A stretch of 20,311 bases of DNA from Thermotogaceae bacterium. GTDB lineage: Bacteria; Thermotogota; Thermotogae; Thermotogales; Thermotogaceae. Below are positions 14,623 to 20,311 of this stretch, piece after piece. Position 1 is the first letter of the stretch, and each line of letters begins with the position of its first letter. Below the pieces are notes generated by a model. That model saw only the letters and a program-made list of their open reading frames with translations. It was not told the DNA's origin and searched no databases. The stretch is taken from NCBI GenBank assembly GCA_021161105.1, contig JAGHBG010000145.1, positions 1 through 20,311 of the forward strand, in the 5' to 3' direction. The position numbers were made by a program, and so were the translations under genes.

Positions 14623-15706
14623 GTTTGAGGTATACAAACAGGATGGAAGAGCGAGATATGGAAAGGTAAAAACTGTTCATGGTGAATTTGAAACACCGAT
14701 CTTCATGCCAGTTGGGACCAATGCCAATGTAAAGCTCATGAGGCCCAGAGACCTGGAAGAAGCTGGAGCAAGGATAATATTATCTAACACCTTTCACCTG
14801 TATCTAAAGCCTGGCATGGAGATTATTAGTCTCCATGGAGGGCTTCATAATTTTATGAAATGGCCCCACAGTATCCTTACAGATAGTGGAGGCTTTCAGA
14901 TTTTCTCCTTGCCGCTTTTTAAGGTCGATGATGAGGGAGTGGCTTTTAAATCACCTCTTGACGGTTCAAGAGTCTATATGTCACCGAAGATTTCTATGGA
15001 AGTTCAAAAAATACTTGGTTCTGATATAGTAATGGCTTTTGATCAATGTATACATCCTGATGCTTCTTATGAAGAAACAGAGGAAGCTGTGGAGAGAACA
15101 TTCAAATGGGCGAAGATATCAAGAGAAAACATAAGTCCACCACAGGCGCTCTTTGGGATAGTTCAGGGTGGGGTGTTTGAGGATTTGAGAAAGAAAAGCA
15201 CAGAGCAGATAACCTCTATTGATTTTGAAGGATATGCTATCGGAGGACTCAGCGTGGGGGAACCAAGAAATGTTACACTGGCTATGACAAAGGTGGTTGT
15301 TGATGGTCTTCCTGAAGATAAGCCACGGTATTTTATGGGGGCAGGTTCACCAGAGCTTATACTGGAACTTGTAGAAATGGGAGTTGATATGTTTGATAGT
15401 GTCTTTCCTACAAGACTTGCCAGACATGGAGCAGCTTTGACATGGAATGGCAGGATAAACATTAGATCAGCTCGCTACAAGAAAGATTTATCGCCGCTTG
15501 ATGAAAATTGTTCTTGCTACACCTGCACAACCTTTACAAAGTCTTATTTGCATCACTTGTTTTCCAGAAAAGAAACCTTGGGCCAGATTTTATTGACGAT
15601 CCACAACATTACATTCATGATGAAACTTATGGAAAGGTTGAGAGAATCGATAAAAGAAGGAGAATTCAAAGAATTTAAAGATAAGTATATAAACATATTT
15701 TCCTGA
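14609..15706 (+). CDS. tgt: tRNA-guanine transglycosylase (queuine tRNA-ribosyltransferase)
   Basis: Exchanges G34 of GUN-anticodon tRNAs for preQ1 in queuosine synthesis. The 365 residues are typical of bacterial TGT. LTDSGGFQ holds Asp92 (general acid/base), Asp145 is in AFDQC, GGLSVGE forms the base-recognition loop, and the nucleophile Asp263 lies in FDSVFPTRLARHG. The zinc site is Cys301, Cys303, Cys306 and His332 (C-x-C-x2-C and a His 26 residues later). The ATG lies within the end of the preceding gene, with AAAGGAAA as a weak SD, so expression may depend on translational coupling. No queA or que genes are seen in the window. Confidence 0.98.
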   Translation: MAGFEFEVYKQDGRARYGKVKTVHGEFETPIFMPVGTNANVKLMRPRDLEEAGARIILSNTFHLYLKPGMEIISLHGGLHNFMKWPHSILTDSGGFQIFSLPLFKVDDEGVAFKSPLDGSRVYMSPKISMEVQKILGSDIVMAFDQCIHPDASYEETEEAVERTFKWAKISRENISPPQALFGIVQGGVFEDLRKKSTEQITSIDFEGYAIGGLSVGEPRNVTLAMTKVVVDGLPEDKPRYFMGAGSPELILELVEMGVDMFDSVFPTRLARHGAALTWNGRINIRSARYKKDLSPLDENCSCYTCTTFTKSYLHHLFSRKETLGQILLTIHNITFMMKLMERLRESIKEGEFKEFKDKYINIFS

Positions 15707-15721
15707 AATGGTGGAGGGGTA

Positions 15722-16549
15722 ATGAAAAGAGCAGTTATTTTGATGATTTTTTTGGTATTGCCGACAAGCTTTGTGATAGCGATTACCCCGTTGGGGTTGG
15801 GAGTATTTGAAAGTGGATGGAAGTTTTCCTATCAGAATCCCGCGGAGGTTTATTACATAGATAAGACCTCCGTATCTTTCACTATAAAACCTTATTTTGG
15901 AGATAGAAAAGAAATTGTGTCGTGGGTAAGTATAATGCAACCAGCAAATGATGGGAATTTTGCAGGTGTGCTGGCTTTTAACAGGCATTATTATGAAGGA
16001 TCAGGTGATACATATTCGCTGGAATATCACATAGCAGGGGGAAGATTAGGACTTTCCTGGGGAGCAAAGATTTCAACGGAGTATATGGCACTTTCGTCTG
16101 CGACAGATTATTCCTTAAAGGTTAGCTTTGGTGTTGATGGGTTTTACAACATATTGAGGTATGGTTTCGTTATTGAGGATCTATATCTTTATTCATCAAA
16201 TCCTTCTGTTTATATGATGGGCAGGTATGTGGCAGCGGTTGGAGTATTCACTAAAAACTATGCGCTCCATTTTGGAGGATATACGCTTAATTTCGATATC
16301 TACGGAGGGTATTTAGGGATTGCGCTGGATTTCACGAAAATGGCAGTTGGAGGTAGAGTAGAATATTTATACGACCCATCATTAGATAAAGGTTATTTTG
16401 GCTACCAGCTGGGAGCAGTTGTGAATATTGATTACATCTCTATTGGTGGTGCTTATGGATCGTCTGTACAGCCTGCAAGTTACAGTATTCCATTTACAGA
16501 TGTTGGAAAGAAAAATTCACTTATGTTTTCGCTCAATATAAAATACTAA
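15722..16549 (+). CDS. Exported protein, probable outer-membrane beta-barrel, family unknown
   Basis: I do not recognise the family. The first 20 or so residues are a signal peptide (MKRAVILMIFLVLPTSFVIA). The rest of the 275 residues is rich in Tyr, Phe, Gly and Ser, with repeated short amphipathic segments that alternate polar and hydrophobic residues (for example KVSFGVDGFYNILRYGFVI and GRVEYLYDP), and no predicted inner-membrane helix. The chain ends SLNIKY, an aromatic C-terminus as in many barrel proteins. This suggests an outer-membrane (toga) barrel of about 10-14 strands. The ATG has SD GGAGGGG. It lies 15 bases after tgt and 21 before the flavin reductase gene, so it is in the operon but without an obvious functional link. 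Confidence 0.8.
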   Translation: MKRAVILMIFLVLPTSFVIAITPLGLGVFESGWKFSYQNPAEVYYIDKTSVSFTIKPYFGDRKEIVSWVSIMQPANDGNFAGVLAFNRHYYEGSGDTYSLEYHIAGGRLGLSWGAKISTEYMALSSATDYSLKVSFGVDGFYNILRYGFVIEDLYLYSSNPSVYMMGRYVAAVGVFTKNYALHFGGYTLNFDIYGGYLGIALDFTKMAVGGRVEYLYDPSLDKGYFGYQLGAVVNIDYISIGGAYGSSVQPASYSIPFTDVGKKNSLMFSLNIKY

Positions 16550-16570
16550 TTGCCATAGGAGGTAATAAAC

Positions 16571-17170
16571 ATGAAAAAATTTATAAAGGCACCTGCTAAA
16601 TTTTATTTTCACTATCCTTTTCCTGTTACTATCGTTGCCACAAAATATGAGGATAAAGTAAACATGATGAGTGCTGTGTGGCATACTCAGCTGTCTTTTG
16701 CCCCACCTCTTTACGGAGTTTTGATCTCAAGAAAAAGGTATACGCATTCTTTAATAGAAAAATCCAGGGTTTTCACGCTCAATTTTGTTGACTATGAATT
16801 TGTGGAAACGGTCGCCTTTGTTGGAAGCGTCTCTGGAAGGGATTATGATAAGGCTCATGTATTCGATATTCCGCTTGAGGATGGTAGGGTTGTTGATGCT
16901 CCCGTTCTTTCTGAAAGTTATGCTGCTTATGAGTGCGAATTATATGATATGAAAGAATACGGTGATCACACATTGTTTGTGGGTAAGATAGTAGGAGTTC
17001 ATTACGATAGCGAACTTTATAATGGAGAGAAATATCAACCCAATATCGGACGAATATTTCCTGTTCTTTACCTGGGCAGTGATACTTATGTCACTACAGA
17101 TTCCACGACTAAGAAAAAATATACAAAGCAGGATGTTCTTGAATTTATTAAAAAATGGCAAGGTGAATGA
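16571..17170 (+). CDS. Flavin reductase-like FMN-binding protein
   Basis: The 199 residues match the flavin reductase-like split-barrel family (DIM6/NTAB type) that binds FMN and is often paired with oxidoreductases. The N-terminal block FPVTIVATKYEDKVNMMSAV is the typical entry to the barrel, followed by PPLYGVLISRKRYTHSLI and the FTLNFVD strand, where FMN phosphate and ring contacts usually lie. A Cys-poor C-terminal extension is present. Electron donor and partner are unknown; related proteins reduce flavins or act as FMN carriers. The SD TAGGAGGT (16556-16563) is strong. It is the last gene of the second operon, with only a weak candidate hairpin (near 17198-17216) downstream. Confidence 0.9.
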   Translation: MKKFIKAPAKFYFHYPFPVTIVATKYEDKVNMMSAVWHTQLSFAPPLYGVLISRKRYTHSLIEKSRVFTLNFVDYEFVETVAFVGSVSGRDYDKAHVFDIPLEDGRVVDAPVLSESYAAYECELYDMKEYGDHTLFVGKIVGVHYDSELYNGEKYQPNIGRIFPVLYLGSDTYVTTDSTTKKKYTKQDVLEFIKKWQGE

Positions 17171-17241
17171 AGATTGTTACTCTAATAAAATGTGAAGGTT
17201 TGAATGGAACCATTTTTGGCAATAAAAATGCACACCCCAGC
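17171..17241. other. Short non-coding stretch before the IS fossils
   Basis: AT-rich sequence after the flavin reductase stop, containing a weak hairpin (GGTT...AACC followed by ATTTTT) that might end the operon. I see nothing else. With the two fossils it makes up the 603-base gap between intact genes (17171-17773). Confidence 0.3.
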
Positions 17242-17338
17242 TGGACTTACCCCCGAAAGTAGGACACAAAAAAAGATAATTGACTTTTCAAACGGCATGG
17301 CTTTGGTATTCAACCGGAGTCATGTTTTTGGGCCTCTT
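17242..17338 (-). mobile_element. Fossil 3' end of an IS3-family insertion sequence
   Basis: On the minus strand 17336-17338 to 17288-17290 reads KRPKNMTPVEYQSHAV and a stop, which is how IS3-family (IS150-like) OrfB transposases commonly end. About 20 bases further, 17242-17267 reads as a terminal inverted repeat of that family, GTGTCC-x-ACTTTCGGGGGTAAGTCCA when viewed on the minus strand. Everything upstream of the 16 codons is gone, replaced by the IS256-family fossil. The other end of the element is not in the window. The identification rests on the protein tail and the CCCCCGAAAGT-type repeat together. Confidence 0.6.
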
Positions 17339-17340
17339 CC

Positions 17341-17772
17341 GTTAGCTGTGTAAAAGCTAAGCCTGACACAATTAAATCCTCCCTTCAAATATTTGTTTAA
17401 GCTGCCCGTAAATTATCCCAATCTTTCATCTTCTTCCCAGCCCATTTCTTCTCTATCCCTATTATCGCTAAATACAGGCTCTTACTCAACGACTCATCAC
17501 TCGAAAACACTTTCTTTCCCTTCAATTCTTTCGCAAATTCTTTCTTCTATATCAGATGTGCTCATGCCCTTTGAGTACAGGCTCAGTACCCTGTCTGCAA
17601 GGTCATCGAACATGGTCTTCCTTTTTGGGATTATATGAGAATCGACTTGAGAGTTTCTATCTCCTGGAGTGTTGATTTGCATGTATTTAACTTGAGGGGA
17701 AATGTTGTTGCTGCTTTGAGAGGTGCGGTGTTTCTTTTTACTGTTCATGATATTACGACCTTGACGCAACCA
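17341..17772 (-). mobile_element. Deleted IS256-family insertion sequence
   Basis: This span covers the degraded transposase described separately plus the probable downstream end of the element, GCTGTGTAAAAGCTAAGCC (about 17345-17363 on the plus strand). It directly abuts the IS3-family fossil on one side and the stop codon of the sugar-kinase gene on the other. The upstream inverted repeat is not recognisable. Intact IS256 elements are about 1.3 kb, so roughly two thirds is missing. Confidence 0.65.
17372..17769 (-). pseudogene. IS256-family transposase remnant, deleted and frameshifted
   Basis: Three minus-strand pieces belong to one Mutator/IS256 transposase. Piece 1 (17769 to about 17550) has the N-terminal block PGDRNSQVDSHIIPKRKT and LADRVLSLYSKGMSTSDIEE, which matches the family's PRDRNGEFEP...LYAKGMTTRDI. 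Piece 2 (17546 to 17397), in another frame, reads KGKKVFSSDESLSKSLYLAI and then KKW, a C-terminal block. Piece 3 (17413 to 17372), in a third frame, reads IYGQLKQIFEGRI and a stop, the usual end. The catalytic core between pieces 1 and 2, including the DDE residues, is missing. At least one large deletion and one further frameshift have occurred, so the element is dead. Confidence 0.82.
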
Positions 17773-17773
17773 T

Positions 17774-18607
17774 TCATATCATCTCCTCCATCATATATTT
17801 TGCAAGTTCATAAGAGACATCAATATTACATGGTTTGGATTTCAAAGGTTTTATTGAGTTTTCAAAGATTTCTTTGTAAATTTCCATGTTAAACATTCCG
17901 CCAAAAGTGTAGACGATTTCAACTTTTTCTTCATCTGCGAGCTTTTTAATTCTTTTTGCAAATCTTTCTATTTCTTCTTTAATCACTGATAAAACGAGTG
18001 GAGTGGGTTTTAGAGATTTAGTTAAGCTTGAGATTGTCTCTTTGAAATTTCTTTGTGATTGTATGGGAATTAGGTCAGGTACCTCTTTGACTTTAAAATG
18101 TTTCAAAATTATATCAAATGTTTCATCGTAATTTTCAACACCGTCAAAGTAATCGAAAGCCTTTTTAATCAATTTGAGGGAAATGGAGAATCCACCCCCC
18201 TCATCGTCAAAGAGAAACCCCCAACCGCCCTTTCTCTTGCCGGATTTTGACAGCACTATACTGCCTGTTCCGGCAATGGCAACAATCCCATTTTCCTCGG
18301 TTACGCAGAATCTCACAACAGCCTCCGCATCCGATATAGCATATAAAACAACCTTACCGAAAATATCTTCAGCAACTTTTTTGAACCTCTTTATTTGAAA
18401 CTCTCTTCCACCACCAGATAGACTTGCACCAATACCATCAACTTTTCCTGACCAGTTCTTAATTTTTTGAAGTATGTCGATCAGCTTTTCATCGGAGATC
18501 GATGTCAAGTTCATACCTTCTTTTAGGATTTTTTTGTAGGTCTTTTCATCGTCGATTAAGATAGCCTTTGTTGTCGTTCCACCACCATCTATTCCTAAAA
18601 CTTTCAT
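17774..18607 (-). CDS. BadF/NAGK-family sugar kinase, probable MurNAc/GlcNAc kinase
   Basis: ASKHA-fold kinase of 277 residues. Phosphate-1 is GIDGGGTTTKA (5-15), with Asp7 coordinating metal. Asp93 in SDAEAV is the probable catalytic base. Phosphate-2 is AGTGS (112-116), and GGWGFLFDDEGGG (127-139) matches the GGWG...GDEGSG block of N-acetylglucosamine kinases, although Gly is replaced by Asp at 134. It is slightly short for the family (about 300). It shares an operon with murQ, as MurK does in some Clostridia, so N-acetylmuramic acid (with or without GlcNAc) is the likely substrate. The ATG has SD AAGGAG 6 bases upstream and lies 3 bases after the gntR stop. Its own stop abuts the IS256 fossil. 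Confidence 0.88.
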   Translation of the reverse strand: MKVLGIDGGGTTTKAILIDDEKTYKKILKEGMNLTSISDEKLIDILQKIKNWSGKVDGIGASLSGGGREFQIKRFKKVAEDIFGKVVLYAISDAEAVVRFCVTEENGIVAIAGTGSIVLSKSGKRKGGWGFLFDDEGGGFSISLKLIKKAFDYFDGVENYDETFDIILKHFKVKEVPDLIPIQSQRNFKETISSLTKSLKPTPLVLSVIKEEIERFAKRIKKLADEEKVEIVYTFGGMFNMEIYKEIFENSIKPLKSKPCNIDVSYELAKYMMEEMI

Positions 18608-18610
18608 TTT

Positions 18611-19330
18611 TTAACTCCTTGATACTCTGAATTTGAATTTGTCTCCTCTGTATATCGATACAACATACTCAACACACTGACCATCGGATGTGTAAGTGTA
18701 TCTTTTTCTTAGAAGAGCGCATTTTCCTTTTTTAAGGTTCAAGAGTTTTGCTTGCTGTGATGAAAGCTCGGCGACTTCTATTATCTCATCGGCTCTTACA
18801 AGAGAGATCCCTATCTCTTTTCTTAAAATCCTGTATAGAGATTCTTTTGACATGTCTTTTTCCAATATGTTGAGTATTCTTACATCCACTGCGGGATTCA
18901 GGTAAGCTTCTTCCACCGCTACTGGCGTGTCATTGATATATCTTATTCTTTTGAGCATGACGACTAATGATCCATCAGGAAGGTTGAAGACGCTCTTAGC
19001 TTCTGGAGGAACCCTGACGAGTTTGTTAACAAGAACTTTTGACTTTACTCTGTTTTCTCCTACCTCTTCGGTGAATCCTGTTAATTTTGTAAGATGCTCT
19101 TCTCCTTGAACATTCCTTATGAAGGTTCCTTTACCTTTTTTTCTTTCGATGAGACCTTCTATAACCAGTCTTTCAAGAGCTTTTCTTACTGTCATTCTGC
19201 TGACATTGAACTCCTCACAAAGCTCTTTTTCTGTGGGAAGCTTACCGCTGCTGTAGTAACCCTTCAAAATTCTTTCTTTTAGTTGCTTGTAAAGTTTGTA
19301 ATACATTGGAATTGGGTATGAATCTTTCAT
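18611..19330 (-). CDS. GntR-family transcriptional regulator (HutC/UTRA type)
   Basis: The 239 residues show a GntR winged helix at about 10-75, with the recognition region PTEKELCEEFNVSRMTVRKAL and wing RKKGKGTFI. A UTRA ligand-binding domain covers about 90-235. UTRA regulators next to amino-sugar genes (the NagR/DasR/YvoA type) respond to sugar phosphates, so GlcNAc-6-P, GlcN-6-P or MurNAc-6-P are candidate effectors; this is inference from context. The ATG overlaps the murQ stop (ATGA, 19327-19330), so it is probably translated with murQ and likely controls its own operon. A possible operator lies upstream of murQ near the right edge of the window. Confidence 0.94.
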   Translation of the reverse strand: MKDSYPIPMYYKLYKQLKERILKGYYSSGKLPTEKELCEEFNVSRMTVRKALERLVIEGLIERKKGKGTFIRNVQGEEHLTKLTGFTEEVGENRVKSKVLVNKLVRVPPEAKSVFNLPDGSLVVMLKRIRYINDTPVAVEEAYLNPAVDVRILNILEKDMSKESLYRILRKEIGISLVRADEIIEVAELSSQQAKLLNLKKGKCALLRKRYTYTSDGQCVEYVVSIYRGDKFKFRVSRS

Positions 19331-20250
19331 TTGTTATCACCTTCCGATTGTAATAATTTTAAAGCTTCATGGATTTTCTCAGTCTTTTTAAGTGTTTCCT
19401 CACATTCTTTTTTATTTTTCCCAGAGAGAATCATCAATATAGCAAGCTTTGGTCTGAGGTCTGCTTCTTCTATGTACTTCTCTGCTTCACGCCGTGAAAT
19501 CCCTGTCACCTCTGATATTATTCTAACTGCTCTTTTTTTCAACTTTGAATTCAAAACCTTAAGATCAACCATATAATTTTTATAAACTTTACCTATCTTT
19601 ATCATAGTAGCCGTACTGATCATATTAAGAACCATCTTCTGGGAGGTTCCTGCTTTCATTCTGGTGCTTCCCGTTATAACTTCCGGGCCTGTGATGATTT
19701 TTATAGTTATATCTGCAAATTTCTCAAGGAGCGGTTTCGAAACATTGGTTATAAGGACGACGGTGGCACCAACCTCCTTTGCCTTAATAAGCCCACCTTT
19801 TACATAAGGTGTTCTTCCACTTGCTGTTATTCCAATTACTACATCTTTTTTTGAGACATTAGCTATTTCTTCCAGATCTCTTGCACCTTCTTCTTCCATA
19901 TCCTCTACATTTTCTAAAGATTTTGATAATGCTTCTTTACCACCAGCAATAAGTGGAAAAAACAAACCTTCTGGTACACTGAATGTGGGGACTGTTTCTA
20001 CAGCATCTACGAACGCTATCCGCCCGCTTGTACCAGCTCCCATGTATATTACTCTTCCTCCATTTTCAATGGCTTTTACAGTTTTTTCAACCACCTTTGC
20101 TATTTTAGGAATTGCTTTTTCAACAGCTAAAGGAATCTTTTTATCTTCCTCGTTAATCTTTTTCAATATTTCTTCTATAGAAAGTTCATCGATGTTTGTT
20201 GTATTTGGATTGGGACTTTCCGTTTCAAGAATATCAAGGATATCCTCCAA
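19327..20250 (-). CDS. murQ: N-acetylmuramic acid 6-phosphate etherase
   Basis: Cleaves the lactyl ether of MurNAc-6-P to give GlcNAc-6-P and D-lactate in cell-wall salvage. The 307-residue SIS-domain protein has every MurQ landmark: ESPNPNTTNID at the N-terminus, the sugar-phosphate loop GAGTSGR (71-77), catalytic Glu85 (DAVETVPTF) and Glu116 (LENVED), ASGRTPYV (143-150), and the long TGPEVITGSTRMKAGTSQK block. The catalytic pair corresponds to E83/E114 of the E. coli enzyme as I recall them. The start is TTG 20248-20250, supported by SD GAGGTGA (20257-20263) 6 bases upstream. It is first gene of murQ-gntR-kinase. Confidence 0.97.
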   Translation of the reverse strand: MEDILDILETESPNPNTTNIDELSIEEILKKINEEDKKIPLAVEKAIPKIAKVVEKTVKAIENGGRVIYMGAGTSGRIAFVDAVETVPTFSVPEGLFFPLIAGGKEALSKSLENVEDMEEEGARDLEEIANVSKKDVVIGITASGRTPYVKGGLIKAKEVGATVVLITNVSKPLLEKFADITIKIITGPEVITGSTRMKAGTSQKMVLNMISTATMIKIGKVYKNYMVDLKVLNSKLKKRAVRIISEVTGISRREAEKYIEEADLRPKLAILMILSGKNKKECEETLKKTEKIHEALKLLQSEGDNK

Positions 20251-20256
20251 ACCTGT

Positions 20257-20263
20257 TCACCTC
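20257..20263 (-). promoter_or_regulatory. Ribosome binding site deciding the murQ TTG start
   Basis: GAGGTGA on the minus strand, 6 bases before TTG 20248-20250. There is no ATG in a comparable position. Confidence 0.7.
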
Positions 20264-20270
20264 ACGTTCT

Positions 20271-20311
20271 CATTGTATACTCGTTGAATGTTTATTTCAT
20301 TTGTATAATAC
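20271..20311 (-). promoter_or_regulatory. Candidate murQ promoter/operator region
   Basis: The minus strand carries a repeated element, TATACAAATGA and TATACAATGA, 23 bases apart, with GTATAC and TACAAT serving as a plausible -10. On the plus strand TATAAT at 20304-20309 could belong to a divergent gene outside the window. The pair may be a binding site for the GntR regulator. The window ends here, so the -35 and any further repeats cannot be judged. Confidence 0.3.

Noticed and set aside
15590..15988. 132-codon minus-strand frame across the tgt/barrel junction
   Set aside because: Overlaps two well-supported plus-strand genes and has no start signal or recognisable domain.
17198..17216. Weak hairpin (GGTT...AACC then ATTTTT) after the flavin reductase gene
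   Set aside because: Only a 4-bp stem; mentioned as a possibility but not supported as a terminator.
17393..17892. Plus-strand frames across the IS256 fossil and the end of the sugar-kinase gene
   Set aside because: Antisense to a recognisable transposase remnant and to the kinase; low-complexity Ser/Leu-rich products.
1..20311. CRISPR arrays, tRNA or rRNA genes, toxin-antitoxin or defence genes
   Set aside because: No regularly spaced repeats, tRNA-like cloverleaf sequences, rRNA segments or recognisable defence proteins were seen on either strand.

Overview
The window looks like chromosomal DNA of a member of the Thermotogota. The DNA is AT-rich, with heavy AGA/AGG and ATA codon use and Lys/Glu-rich proteins. 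The heat-shock operon is hrcA-grpE-dnaJ with no dnaK between grpE and dnaJ, and HrcA ends in the same Thr-Ser-Arg-Arg residues I recall for Thermotoga HrcA. Several genes start with GTG or TTG. A Kosmotoga/Mesotoga-like host is my guess, not something the sequence proves.

Layout. (1) 1-178: probable 3' end of an unidentified + strand gene, converging on dnaJ. (2) 206-2953 (minus): hrcA, grpE and dnaJ, driven by a sigma-A-type promoter and a perfect CIRCE operator (2947-2973) that overlaps the hrcA start codon and holds its Shine-Dalgarno (SD) sequence. (3) 3213-5268 (minus): a dCache-type chemoreceptor with its own promoter and terminator. (4) 5648-12446 (plus): an apparent six-gene operon, closed by a strong terminator at 12475-12498. 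It encodes peptide deformylase, Met-tRNA formyltransferase, a membrane histidine kinase, a REC-DUF3369-HD-GYP response regulator, a divergent ATP-type PEP carboxykinase and a DapA/NAL-type aldolase. (5) 12676-17170 (plus): a second six-gene operon encoding an HD-domain protein, DeoC, a stand-alone formimino-THF cyclodeaminase-like protein, Tgt, an exported probable beta-barrel protein and a flavin reductase-like protein. (6) 17171-17773: no intact gene, but two transposon fossils lying end to end: the 3' end of an IS3-family element and a deleted, frameshifted IS256-family transposase. (7) 17774-20250 (minus): murQ, a GntR/UTRA regulator and a BadF/NAGK-type sugar kinase, together a likely N-acetylmuramic acid salvage operon.

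How the genes work together. The heat-shock block is self-controlled by HrcA at CIRCE. The first + strand operon joins protein N-terminal formylation/deformylation to a two-component system whose output domain is a predicted cyclic-di-nucleotide phosphodiesterase, then to two enzymes of PEP/pyruvate-linked metabolism. The second operon mixes nucleoside, folate and tRNA-modification functions with an envelope protein. In the last operon the kinase would phosphorylate MurNAc (and/or GlcNAc), MurQ would cleave MurNAc-6-P to GlcNAc-6-P and lactate, and the GntR protein is the probable local regulator.

The strongest leads beyond routine annotation are the CIRCE/SD/start-codon overlap, the divergent PEPCK-aldolase pair placed behind an HD-GYP two-component system, the abutting IS fossils beside the MurNAc operon, and the unrecognised barrel protein. 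I see no clear-cut new defence or mobile system, and no CRISPR array, tRNA or rRNA.
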